Positions 7,593 through 15,000 of a stretch of 64,000 nt of DNA are shown piece after piece; positions within the stretch are counted from its first letter, which is position 1, and each line of letters opens with the position of its first letter. The notes under the pieces were generated by a model. That model was not told the origin of the DNA. It ran no database searches and worked only from the letters and a program-made list of their open reading frames with translations. Source of the DNA: Nocardia rhamnosiphila NBRC 108938 (GTDB lineage: Bacteria > Actinomycetota > Actinomycetes > Mycobacteriales > Mycobacteriaceae). The stretch covers positions 1-64,000 of the forward strand of contig NZ_JOAJ01000007.1 of NCBI RefSeq assembly GCF_000720425.1, written 5' to 3'. The position numbers were made by a program, and so were the translations under genes.

Positions 7593-8164
7593 CCCTCGAC
7601 CCTTATCTCGATCCCGGATCAGGTGTACTGAGAAACCGCCTCGGCATCACCGACGAAGAAAAGCTACGCCGCGCCGAGGCCGACCTCACCTACGCAGCGC
7701 TGGCCGACCTGCGAATCCGCATACTACCGGGCAGTTACGATCTACGACACCTGTGCGCATTCCACCTCGACATCTTCGGCGATATCTATCCCTGGGCAGG
7801 AGAAATCCGAACCATCGGCATCGCACGCACAGAACCGTTCTGCCTGCCGTCCCATATCGAATCCTATGCCGCACAGGCGTTCGGACAGCTTGCGGCCGAG
7901 AATTTTCTCCGCGGAACACGCCGACAAGCGTTCGTCGACCGCCTCACCTATTTCCTGGCCGAAGTCAACGCGATCCACCCGTTTCGTGAAGGAAACGGCC
8001 GCGCCCAGCGTGCGTTCTTCGGCCAGCTCGCGCGCCAGGCCGGCTACCCGATCGATTGGTCTCTTCTGGATCAAATAGAGAACAGCACAGCCTCGAGGTC
8101 CTCGCTGCTCGGCGACCACAGGCCGCTGCGCGACCTACTCGACCGGCTGGTCCAGCCGGAGTAG
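7589..8164 (+). CDS. Fic-domain toxin (FicT/VbhT type AMP-transferase)
   Basis: 191 residues from a GTG overlapping the antitoxin stop. The complete Fic motif HPFREGNGRAQR is at 130-141, with the catalytic His130 and the Arg needed for ATP phosphates. The upstream flap region includes DIYPWAGEIRTIGI (66-79), typical of Fic folds. There is no internal inhibitory helix, which fits a class I Fic with the antitoxin in trans. Small FicT toxins AMPylate DNA gyrase and topoisomerase IV; the target here is inferred. The gene appears intact, but a decayed gene abuts its stop on the other strand. Confidence 0.88.
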   Translation: MTLDPYLDPGSGVLRNRLGITDEEKLRRAEADLTYAALADLRIRILPGSYDLRHLCAFHLDIFGDIYPWAGEIRTIGIARTEPFCLPSHIESYAAQAFGQLAAENFLRGTRRQAFVDRLTYFLAEVNAIHPFREGNGRAQRAFFGQLARQAGYPIDWSLLDQIENSTASRSSLLGDHRPLRDLLDRLVQPE

Positions 8165-8397
8165 CCCGATACGCATCCAGCACTTCTGCCGCGTCGACCT
8201 CCACAGTGATGATCTCGTCGTCGAGTAGCTCGATGAGGCGGGACCTCACTTCAGGGAGATGTGCATTCTTACCCAGCTCGGCTATCGCATCCAGCCGGAC
8301 GCCGATATCCGTTTCTCTGGAACGAGTTAGCGCACCTGCGATGGCCGCGTCGGGGCTCTTCGGGAATCTTTCGGGGAGTGCTGTTTCCGCAGGTGGC
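8165..8397 (-). pseudogene. HEAT-repeat-like gene remnant
   Basis: Reading leftward from about 8397, one frame gives ETDIGVRLDAIAELGKNAHL followed by PEVRSRLIELLDD and VDAAEVLDAY, a helix-turn-helix repeat pattern like HEAT/armadillo repeats. There is no convincing start codon. The protein-like sequence stops making sense exactly where the Fic gene ends, and the frame runs on without its own stop. I read it as the middle of a gene cut by a recombination junction. A start inside the EcsC gene with translational coupling is less likely. Confidence 0.4.
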
Positions 8398-9102
8398 TCA
8401 GGCAGCAGGGCGCACCGCAAGGCGGGTCGCCTTGATAACGCTTTGCGCCATGAGCAGGTTGCCACCCGCGCCGATTACCACCCCGATACCAAAAGGCGCG
8501 GCCCGTCCGAGCACGAGCACTCCTTGACGTGTGCCGTAGCGGGTGACGAAATTGTGGCCGAGTACCCGGTTCACCGAGCGGATTGTGTTCGTAGGGACCG
8601 AGTTCGCCAGGAGCTTACCCAGGTGAGAACCCGTCCGTCCGGCCGCCTTACCGAAAATCGTCGAGCCGCTGCCCCCGGCGAGCACTGTCAATACGATCGC
8701 CTTCTGGTGCTCGAGGTCTGCGATATCGAAGCCGTACACCCGCACAGCAGACAGCACATGGGCTGCTGCGGCAGTCATGAACCAGGAGAAGTCCCCGCCT
8801 GTCATCGCCAGCGCTGCAGCGGTTCCGGCCCCTGGTACCGCGGCCGCACCGCCCGTGGCCGCGCCAGTCGCGGTTACCGAGGACATAAATGTGGTCTCGA
8901 GCCTTTTCAGTAGCTGTTCATTTGTGTCTTCTGGATGGCGTCGACGCAATCGCTCGACCCGTGAATCGACCAGTTTTCCGGCGGCGACCAGTGCCTTGTC
9001 GAACAATGCCATTGTGTTCGATGACTTCTTCGAGTCGGTGCCGGCATCGGCGGAACCCCCATTGTTCTCCGGTTCTTCGTCCTGGAACGCCTCGGTCACC
9101 AC
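8398..9102 (-). CDS. EcsC-family protein
   Basis: 234 residues when started at the GTG at 9102, which has GGGGAG eight bases upstream; the next codon (9099) is also GTG. An acidic low-complexity N-terminus (EEPENNGGSADAGTDSKK) is followed by LFDKALVAAGKLVDSRVERL and then glycine/alanine-rich hydrophobic stretches (GGAAAVPGAGTAAALA, VVIGAGGNLLMAQSVI) typical of EcsC proteins. EcsC domains occur in membrane-associated proteins of poorly defined role. The frame stays open about 80 codons further upstream, which is described separately. Confidence 0.75.
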   Translation of the reverse strand: MVTEAFQDEEPENNGGSADAGTDSKKSSNTMALFDKALVAAGKLVDSRVERLRRRHPEDTNEQLLKRLETTFMSSVTATGAATGGAAAVPGAGTAAALAMTGGDFSWFMTAAAAHVLSAVRVYGFDIADLEHQKAIVLTVLAGGSGSTIFGKAAGRTGSHLGKLLANSVPTNTIRSVNRVLGHNFVTRYGTRQGVLVLGRAAPFGIGVVIGAGGNLLMAQSVIKATRLAVRPAA

Positions 9103-9337
9103 CGTTATATCTCCCCTACTCGGCCAATACAGAGCATCCCACGTTGCAGCGCAGGTGGCGACCGACTGGAGGAAGGCCGCGATGTTTCCTGCTCGCACGC
9201 GATACCGACTGCGCAGTGCGAATCTGCAATCCCGTCCGGCATCATTCCCGTTCCACAGCGCAGGTGCGATCGGTTCGATCGCCTTGCAGGCGGCGTGGTG
9301 GTCTCCAGCTTTCGCCTCGAGAAACAGGCGCGTCCGA
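9103..9337 (-). other. Open protein-like frame upstream of EcsC without a start signal
   Basis: In the frame of the EcsC gene the upstream sequence reads RTRLFLEAKAGDHHAACKAI and later ALWNGNDAGRDCRFALRSRY, which looks like real protein rather than noise. No ATG/GTG with a ribosome site lies ahead of it; the first in-frame GTG is at 9196-9198. It could be an N-terminal extension of EcsC, or the end of an unrelated gene that lost its start. Confidence 0.3.
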
Positions 9338-9886
9338 TCACAGCGGCAGAGCCCGAATCAGCACGTCGAATGTGGGCGCACCCTCCCAATCAGGACGCTG
9401 AACGCCGACCCGGTACCAGCCCCAATGCCTATACCGCACATAAGCGCGCTCGTTGCGAGGATCCACCAGCAGCGTCGCCCGCTGCTCCCGTCGGGCGCCG
9501 AGCAGCTCGTCGTGCAGTGCCCGCGCATAGCCTCGGCCGGTGTGCTCAGGAACCACCATGATCTCCGAGAGCCCGAACGTCCGGGTCCCGTCCTCACGGG
9601 TGAACTGCGGATCGTCTTCATCGAGCCGCAAACTGTCCCACTTCGCGGTTTTCGCGCCGAGTGGCCACCCCCACGCCTGACCGATCGGCTGCCCATCCAC
9701 GTACAGCACCACCAGGTCGAAGCCCGGCGCACGCAGGTATGCGTCGAATCGGTTCATCGACGCCTCCAACGACTCGAACGGGTCACCGGAGGTGATAGCC
9801 TCCGCATAGGCACGTGCGTAGACCTCCTGGACCGTGTTGCGGATTTCGTGGGCGCCGATGTGGTCGAAGCGTCGGATCTCACTCAA
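9338..9886 (-). CDS. GNAT-family N-acetyltransferase
   Basis: 182 residues from a TTG at 9886 that overlaps the end of the upstream XRE-TPR gene by eight bases, suggesting translational coupling. Acetyl-CoA binding motif A is seen as LSEIMVVPEHTGRGYARALHD, followed by LLVDPRNERAYVRYRHWGWY, the classic GNAT C-terminal strand and helix. The N-terminal part (YARAYAEAITSGDPFESLEA) is a substrate-side helix. The substrate is unknown. The operon with an XRE-TPR regulator is common in actinomycetes but gives no clear function. Confidence 0.85.
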   Translation of the reverse strand: MSEIRRFDHIGAHEIRNTVQEVYARAYAEAITSGDPFESLEASMNRFDAYLRAPGFDLVVLYVDGQPIGQAWGWPLGAKTAKWDSLRLDEDDPQFTREDGTRTFGLSEIMVVPEHTGRGYARALHDELLGARREQRATLLVDPRNERAYVRYRHWGWYRVGVQRPDWEGAPTFDVLIRALPL

Positions 9887-11174
9887 CTGAATGACCTTTC
9901 GTGGCCTTGAGCGCGTCGAACCGCAACCGGAACTCCTCGCCCTCGGAAACGGTGTCCGCCGCTTGCCGTACCGGTTCCAGCACCTTGAATGCGCGGGGCG
10001 ACGCCAGCCACTCTTCCAGCGTCCCGAGCACCGGTGCGCCCGCTTCGATCGCTGCCCGCCTATCACCGGTACGGGCGAGCGCCGCTGCCTTCCAGGCTGC
10101 CCTGTGCACAGCGTTGCCCGCGCTCGCCGGTTCGCCCGCGATGACCTCGAACAAGCCGAGCGCCCGCTCGTGCCGCCCGCTATCGGTGCAGGCCCGCGCC
10201 TCGTGGAACCGGATCTCGGAGTGGCTGACGAACCGAAGCCATGGAGCACACTGGTCATCCGGCTCATGACTTATCGCATTGTCCATCTCACGCCAGGCCC
10301 CCGACATAGAACGCTGGACGCTTTTCCAGTCACCAGCCGTTCCGTGTGCAGCGGCCTCGCGTGCGGCGATCAGTGCGTGTATCCGTCCCGCCGGCCGCCG
10401 CCGCACCAGGCTTCCGGCGCGCCGGGTGAGCGCGAGTGCATACGACGGGGATGCTCGGCCGACACGCGCCAGCGTTGTGGTCTGCAGGGCAGCGTTCAGG
10501 CATGCATGAACGGTCAGATCGTCGTCCTCCGCCGTGAACGCCAATGAGAGCGCATCGGAGTAACAGCGCCACGCCAGCTCGGTGCGCTCCGCATCGTAAG
10601 CGAGCCAGCCGGTTTGAACAGCAAGCTCGCCTACTGCGGACATCCATGCTCGGCCAGTCGCATCGTCGAAAACACAGTTGTGCACCAGTCCCTGACTACA
10701 CTCCAATGCATTAACTGCAGTGGGTAGGAGCCCTGCACCACCAACACTCTGTTGGGCGGCCTCCAGCTCGGCCGTGAATGCGTTGAGCCGGTCCACATCC
10801 GCCATACCGATCCGGGACGGATTCCGCTGCGGCAACGTCGCGACCGTAAGCGCGGCAGCTTTGCCGAATTCGCGGCGGTTCAAGTCGGCCTCATCCTCTA
10901 CGCCTCCAGACGGCGAGTGTCGCTGTGCTGCGCCCCGCGGGGCGGATACGGCGAGAGCAAAACGACGCATCTGCTCCGGGCTCAGCTTGGCGAGCCAACT
11001 ATCGAGGTCGGCGGCACGTTGCCCGCGCACCGGCCGCGATTCGGTGGCACGTTCCCATTTTCGCACGGTGGCGACAGACCACCCGATCTGTTCTGCGAAC
11101 TGCTCCTGCGTCATCCGTAGGGCGGCGTCACGCAGCGCCCGTACCTCAACTCTTGTCCAAACCTCCACGATCAT
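9879..11174 (-). CDS. XRE-type helix-turn-helix regulator with C-terminal TPR-like region
   Basis: 431 residues from ATG 11174, preceded by CAGGGGG five bases upstream; an ATG 21 bases earlier lacks this site. Residues about 8-50 (VRALRDAALRMTQEQFAEQIGWSVATVRKWER) form the HTH. A linker with NRREFGKAAALTVA is followed by about 300 residues of helical, TPR-like sequence (LAWRCYSDALSLAF, RHERALGLFEVIAGEP). This architecture is common in Streptomyces and Nocardia, where the TPR part may bind a ligand or peptide. The target genes are unknown, but the divergent tiny genes at 11379 are candidates. Confidence 0.85.
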   Translation of the reverse strand: MIVEVWTRVEVRALRDAALRMTQEQFAEQIGWSVATVRKWERATESRPVRGQRAADLDSWLAKLSPEQMRRFALAVSAPRGAAQRHSPSGGVEDEADLNRREFGKAAALTVATLPQRNPSRIGMADVDRLNAFTAELEAAQQSVGGAGLLPTAVNALECSQGLVHNCVFDDATGRAWMSAVGELAVQTGWLAYDAERTELAWRCYSDALSLAFTAEDDDLTVHACLNAALQTTTLARVGRASPSYALALTRRAGSLVRRRPAGRIHALIAAREAAAHGTAGDWKSVQRSMSGAWREMDNAISHEPDDQCAPWLRFVSHSEIRFHEARACTDSGRHERALGLFEVIAGEPASAGNAVHRAAWKAAALARTGDRRAAIEAGAPVLGTLEEWLASPRAFKVLEPVRQAADTVSEGEEFRLRFDALKATKGHSVE

Positions 11175-11378
11175 CAGCACCCCCTGTTCGTGCATACCTA
11201 GCGGAAGGGTAGCGGTTCTCTATCACTGCTGTCCCTGGGATGGCGATCGCCGGTCGATGACGCTTAATCCGGCCCCGGCGCCGGGTCGAACCGCCTGTTG
11301 GACAGCACATTACGTCGCCGCTGACTGCGGGATTCCCCGTCGCCGGGTGCATGCCATGACACCCGGCCAGGAGGCACT

Positions 11379-11558
11379 GTGCGCGATCGACCACCTCTGC
11401 CCAAGCGACCGGCACGGAACCGAGCGATGGAAGCGACCATCCGGCTGTGGCGCGACCACTACTGCACCGACCCGGTGGTATTGGAGCGGGTAGCGACCAA
11501 ACTCCGATCCACCCTCGATGCCCCGAGACCGGCCGCCGACACCGACTTCACGCCATGA
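11379..11558 (+). CDS. Small protein of unknown function (59 aa), first of an overlapping chain
   Basis: GTG start with a perfect AGGAGG four bases upstream. The product begins VRDRPPLPKRPARNRAMEAT, then has IRLWRDHYCTDPVVLERVA, and is basic at the N-terminus. Its TGA overlaps the ATG of the next gene (ATGA), strong evidence that both are translated. I do not recognise a family. It lies divergent from the XRE-TPR regulator, an arrangement that suggests co-regulation. Confidence 0.7.
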   Translation: MRDRPPLPKRPARNRAMEATIRLWRDHYCTDPVVLERVATKLRSTLDAPRPAADTDFTP

Positions 11559-11857
11559 GCCATTCGATTGCCCTCGGCTGGATCGACTACGACATCAGCC
11601 ACGACCCCGAACACGATCGCGACCGGATACAGCGCCTCGCCCACAAACTCGGATACCACCTCATATGGCCCAGCGAACGGTCGGTACTAGGAGTGGTCGA
11701 CCAGGTACGCAACGCCGGGGCCGACCTGGTGATCCTGCCGGCACCCGACCACCTCGGCCCGATCGAACTCAACGCGGTAATGGACCTCGCCGACGTGGAG
11801 ACCGTGGTGCCGCGGCTCAGCTTCGCACGTTGGTCGTCCGTGCAGGCGAAACCATGA
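11555..11857 (+). CDS. Small protein (100 aa), possibly a resolvase-fold relative
   Basis: Starts at the ATG overlapping the previous stop and ends in an ATGA overlap with the next ORF. The sequence ALGWIDYDISHDPEHDRDRI, GADLVILPAPDHLGP and ELNAVMDLADVETVVP follows the strand-helix order of small nucleotide-binding or serine-recombinase N-terminal folds (a site-specific pattern resembling ADLVxxPxxDHLG). No catalytic Ser is evident, so recombinase activity is not claimed. Function unknown; a regulator accessory is possible. Confidence 0.7.
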   Translation: MSHSIALGWIDYDISHDPEHDRDRIQRLAHKLGYHLIWPSERSVLGVVDQVRNAGADLVILPAPDHLGPIELNAVMDLADVETVVPRLSFARWSSVQAKP

Positions 11858-11937
11858 TCGATCTCGTAGCGGCCGGTTACGTGATCGCGGTCGGGCTACC
11901 GCTGCTGGTGATCGCGGCGACGATCTGGTGGCCCTGA
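11854..11937 (+). CDS. Tiny membrane peptide (27 aa)
   Basis: ATG overlapping the previous stop; the product is a single hydrophobic segment (YVIAVGLPLLVIAATIWW) with a short charged start. It looks like a single-pass membrane peptide and is far shorter than most annotation cut-offs. The ATGA coupling to the gene before it supports translation. Function unknown. Confidence 0.55.
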   Translation: MIDLVAAGYVIAVGLPLLVIAATIWWP

Positions 11938-12020
11938 TGATCGGCATACCGAACCGTCCCGGCAGCTCCGTCGAATGCCTACCGGGTGCGAGGTCGGCCC
12001 CACTACCGTCAAGGATGTGA
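11937..12020 (+). CDS. Possible tiny ORF (27 aa) continuing the chain
   Basis: The ATG overlaps the previous TGA by one base (TGATG). The product, MIGIPNRPGSSVECLPGARS and a few more residues, has no recognisable features. Its end overlaps the NUDIX fragment start (GTG 12017). It may be a real linker gene in the chain or chance. Confidence 0.3.
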   Translation: MIGIPNRPGSSVECLPGARSAPLPSRM

Positions 12021-12150
12021 GCGATACCCAGTGGACGATCCTCGGTGAGCGCTTGGTCGACGAGAACCGGCACATCCGGTTGTCGACAGCGGACATCCGT
12101 CTTCCGGATGGGATGGAGTTCACCCAGTACGTCGCCCGCATGCCGCGATG
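12017..12150 (+). pseudogene. Truncated NUDIX hydrolase (N-terminal fragment)
   Basis: GTG start with AAGGA just upstream. The product begins VSDTQWTILGERLVDENRHI and continues RLSTADIRLPDG, EFTQYVARMP, which matches the first strands of actinobacterial NUDIX proteins that hydrolyse nucleoside diphosphate derivatives. The NUDIX box (GX5EX7REUXEEXGU) is missing: the protein pattern ends near 12150, immediately before the 3' end of the WYL gene. A deletion joined the two regions, so the enzyme cannot be active. Confidence 0.65.
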
Positions 12151-12176
12151 CGCGCATGCTCCTCAACCCCCGAGTC

Positions 12177-13181
12177 CTACGCCCGGTTGCCGATCGACCC
12201 GTCGCAGACGAGTCCGTTTCCGGTCGCTCGTGTGGCGGTGAGGAGCCTGGATCCCCAGTCCTTCATGAGGTCGGTGGCTTCGGGTGGTCCGTGCACGATG
12301 AACGGTGCTCCGATCGAGACGAGGCAGAAGGCCGCCCAGTCCAGGGAGTCGGCGGCGATATGGACCTCGCACGATCCGGGGTCGAGGGCGGCGACGGTGC
12401 CGTAGTGGACGATTTCGGCTCTGACGCGTTCGGCGGAAGCCTGGACGGTGGCGTGCACCCGGTACCTCGACGGCATCGACCCGATCCGGTCGCGGACATA
12501 TTCCACCGGATCGCCGCCGGGCGGGCGGCGCGGTGCGAATCGTGCGCCGGTGCGGCGTGGTCGCGCGATCCGGTCGATTCGGAAAGTGCGCCAGTCGGTG
12601 CGATCGAGATCCCAGGCCACCAGGTAGAGGCGGCTTTCGACATTGACGATCTGATGCGGTTGGACCGTACGATGCGAAGTGACCGCGTCGCTGCCGCGGT
12701 AGGAGAACGAGACGGTATCGGCGTCCCGGCAGGCCAGCGCGAGGGTGGTCAACGCGGTGACATCGTCGATCTCGGCTCGGTGGTATCCATCACCGGTGGG
12801 GGTCGCGACGATCCGCAGACTGTCGATCCGGCGACGGATACGAATGGGCAGGACCTGGACGATCTTGGCCATGGCGCTCATGGCGGCTTCGGCCGAGGCG
12901 GGATGGTTCCCGGTCGCGATCTCCTTCAGCCCCAGTACCGTCGCCGCGGCCTCCTCCTCGCCCAGGACCAGTGGCGGCAGGCAGGCACCCGCACTGAGCT
13001 GGTAGCCGCCGCCGGTGCCGCGGGTCGTTTCGATCGGATAGCCGATCTCCTGGAGGCCGAGCACATCGCGCCGGACGGTCCGCTCGCTGACGTCGAGCCG
13101 CCGCGCGAGTTCGGCACCGGACCAGTGGCGACGGCTCTGCAGCAGACCGAGAAGCGCGAGAGTGCGAGTGCTGGTGGACAC
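12177..13181 (-). CDS. WYL-domain transcriptional regulator (DeoR-type HTH)
   Basis: 334 residues from GTG. The N-terminal winged helix (about 5-60: TLALLGLLQSRRHWSGAELA, RLDVSERTVRRDVLGLQEIG) is followed by a WYL domain: SFSYRG, TVQPHQIVNVESRLYLVAWD and DWRTFRIDRIARP. WYL proteins sense small ligands or nucleic acid and act as repressors or activators. A divergent VOC gene starts 82 bases away, a very common pairing for this YafY-like branch. A 24-bp element in the intergenic space also occurs upstream of the ABC transporter, which defines a likely regulon. Confidence 0.9.
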   Translation of the reverse strand: MSTSTRTLALLGLLQSRRHWSGAELARRLDVSERTVRRDVLGLQEIGYPIETTRGTGGGYQLSAGACLPPLVLGEEEAAATVLGLKEIATGNHPASAEAAMSAMAKIVQVLPIRIRRRIDSLRIVATPTGDGYHRAEIDDVTALTTLALACRDADTVSFSYRGSDAVTSHRTVQPHQIVNVESRLYLVAWDLDRTDWRTFRIDRIARPRRTGARFAPRRPPGGDPVEYVRDRIGSMPSRYRVHATVQASAERVRAEIVHYGTVAALDPGSCEVHIAADSLDWAAFCLVSIGAPFIVHGPPEATDLMKDWGSRLLTATRATGNGLVCDGSIGNRA

Positions 13182-13200
13182 ACCCCGAGGCTAGGCGCCC

Positions 13201-13224
13201 TTGTGGCCATATCCTGTCCGCAAC
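13201..13224. promoter_or_regulatory. WYL-regulon element, copy 1 (upstream of VOC gene)
   Basis: Pattern TTGTGGCC-A-TAT-CCT-GTCCGCAAC. It ends 38 bases before the VOC ATG and begins 20 bases from the WYL start. 20 of 24 bases are identical to a copy at 13941-13964. This is a candidate binding site for the WYL regulator, overlapping the promoter. Confidence 0.65.
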
Positions 13225-13262
13225 TGCGGAGAATCTGGGGGCACCAACCGAAAGGAGACAAT

Positions 13263-13847
13263 ATGTCCACCATTCCCGCCGTCCCCCCGGCGCCCGCCGG
13301 TTCCGCAACGGTCGACCCCTTCATCTGGACCGACGACGCGGCAGGTCTGCTCGACTTCCTGGTCGATGTGTTCGGGGCGATCGAGGTCGCCGAGGCGCGG
13401 ACAGCCGATACCGACGGCCTGATTCTGCATTCCGAGCTGCGGATAGGTGATTCGACGCTGACGATCGCCGACCGTAAACCGGACTGGCCGTATATGCCGT
13501 CCTTTGTCCGCGTCTACGTCGACGATCCGGCCGCCACGCTGAAACGAGCCGCCGCGCGTGGTGCGCGGATCGTCACCGAGCCGACGGATTTCTGGGGCGA
13601 CGTACTGTCCCGCTTCGCCGACCCGTTCGGCCACCTGTGGTGGGTGTACAAGCACAATCCGGGTAACGCGTCCTGGGATGAAGGATCGGCGGACGAAACC
13701 GGCGGAGGCGACTGGGGGCAGGCCGATTCCGCCGAGACCGGTGCGGGCGAGCAGTCCTGGGAGTCGTTCGCGACACCGGAGCTGACCGCCGTTCACTCCT
13801 CGCTCATGGAAGCGATGGCCTCGCTGCGGGATCCGCGCACCCGCTGA
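13263..13847 (+). CDS. VOC (glyoxalase/bleomycin resistance) superfamily protein
   Basis: 194 residues, start ATG after GGAGACAAT. The core has DPFIWTDDAAGLLDFLVDVF, FGAIEV, a central IGDSTLTIADRK and then SFVRVYVDDPAATLKRAAA, ending with RFADPFGHLWWVYKHNPG, the VOC C-terminal motif. The closest type is the PhnB/YdeR-like group of unknown substrate. After residue 140 comes an acidic, Gly/Trp-rich tail (WGQADSAETGAGEQSW). It is divergent from the WYL regulator and probably under its control. Confidence 0.88.
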   Translation: MSTIPAVPPAPAGSATVDPFIWTDDAAGLLDFLVDVFGAIEVAEARTADTDGLILHSELRIGDSTLTIADRKPDWPYMPSFVRVYVDDPAATLKRAAARGARIVTEPTDFWGDVLSRFADPFGHLWWVYKHNPGNASWDEGSADETGGGDWGQADSAETGAGEQSWESFATPELTAVHSSLMEAMASLRDPRTR

Positions 13848-13857
13848 CCCGTCGGCT

Positions 13858-13890
13858 ATGCCCTGCGGCCTCGTATGCGCCGCAGGGCAT
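13858..13890. terminator. Hairpin terminator after the VOC gene
   Basis: Perfect 12-bp stem (ATGCCCTGCGGC pairs with GCCGCAGGGCAT) with a nine-base loop, ten bases after the VOC stop. There is no long T-run, which is normal in GC-rich actinomycetes. It separates VOC transcription from the ABC operon, which has its own upstream element. Confidence 0.7.
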
Positions 13891-13940
13891 TCGGCATCCG
13901 AATCTTCGGGACAAGGACTTCCGGGCCGCCCCTTTTCGGC

Positions 13941-13964
13941 TTGTGGCCGTATATCGTCCGCAAC
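13941..13964. promoter_or_regulatory. WYL-regulon element, copy 2 (upstream of ABC transporter)
   Basis: Pattern TTGTGGCC-G-TAT-ATC-GTCCGCAAC, matching the 13201 copy at 20 of 24 positions. It ends 40 bases before the ABC start codon, nearly the same distance as at the VOC gene (38), which argues for function rather than chance. Confidence 0.65.
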
Positions 13965-14004
13965 GGAGGTTTTGATCGTCCTGTACCCCATGGAGAGGCA
14001 GGAC

Positions 14005-15000
14005 GTGATCAGCACCCGGAGTTTGACCAGGACCTTCCACGGTCCCGGCGAATCAGAAGTCCGCGCGGTCGACGGCATCGATCTGACCGTCGCGCGGGAA
14101 GAAGTCTTGGCGATCCTCGGCCCCAACGGGGCCGGTAAGACGACCTTGATGCGCATGCTCACGACGCTGCTGCCGCCGACCGGCGGATCCGCGCAGATCG
14201 GCGGCCACGACGTAGAGCGCGAACCGGGGCAGGTACGGCAGGTGATCGGATACGTCGGTCAGGGCAACAGCGCGGGACATACCCAGCGTGCGATGGACGA
14301 GGTGGTGACCCAGGCCCGGATCTACGGACTGAACCGGAAATCGGCGCGGATCCGGGCGGGTGAGCTGTTCACCGCCTTGGGTCTCGACGGACTCGGAGAG
14401 CGGAAGTCCCAGGCCATGTCCGGCGGCCAGCGCCGGCGCCTGGATCTGGCGATGGGGTTGGTCCATCGGCCCGCGCTGTTGTTCCTCGACGAGCCGACGA
14501 CCGGGCTGGACCCGCACAACCGGGCCAATCTGTGGGACCACATCGCCCGCCTCCGGGCGGAATCCGGCATGACGATCGTGGTCACCACCCACTACCTCGA
14601 CGAGGCCGACCAGATCGCCGATCGAGTCGTGATTGTGGATCACGGGCGCATCATCGCCGACGGGTCACCCGAGGCGCTGAAGGGCGAGCACGCGGGCGAC
14701 CGGGTCACGCTCGAAGCCGCCGACCCGGCCCGGGCGGGCGAGCTGGCCGCGCTGGCGCGCCGGACCGAGTGCGTGAACCGGGTGACTCACACCGGCACCG
14801 CCGTCGTCGCCCACGCGGCGGACGGCCCGAAAGCCGTACCCGCGCTGGTCACCGCGGCCCATGCGCGCGGCATCGAAGTTGTTTCCGCAGCTACCCGGGT
14901 GCCGACCCTCGACGACGTCTTCCTCGAGCTCACCGGACGCAGCTTGCGCGACCCAGGGACGGCCGAGAGCGGCAACCACAATCCGGAGGAGACCCGATGA
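14005..15000 (+). CDS. ABC transporter ATP-binding protein, drug-export (DrrA) type
   Basis: 331 residues from GTG 14005, with GGAGAGG six bases upstream (an ATG at 13990 lies before this site). Walker A is GPNGAGKTT, the signature MSGGQRRRLDLA, Walker B LLFLDEPTTGLDP and the switch His is in VVTTHYLDEAD. The C-terminal DrrA-type extension (about 230-331) ends with PTLDDVFLELTG. It powers the membrane partner encoded four bases into its stop. DrrAB pumps export anthracyclines, lipids or other hydrophobic compounds; the substrate here is unknown. Confidence 0.9.
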   Translation: MISTRSLTRTFHGPGESEVRAVDGIDLTVAREEVLAILGPNGAGKTTLMRMLTTLLPPTGGSAQIGGHDVEREPGQVRQVIGYVGQGNSAGHTQRAMDEVVTQARIYGLNRKSARIRAGELFTALGLDGLGERKSQAMSGGQRRRLDLAMGLVHRPALLFLDEPTTGLDPHNRANLWDHIARLRAESGMTIVVTTHYLDEADQIADRVVIVDHGRIIADGSPEALKGEHAGDRVTLEAADPARAGELAALARRTECVNRVTHTGTAVVAHAADGPKAVPALVTAAHARGIEVVSAATRVPTLDDVFLELTGRSLRDPGTAESGNHNPEETR

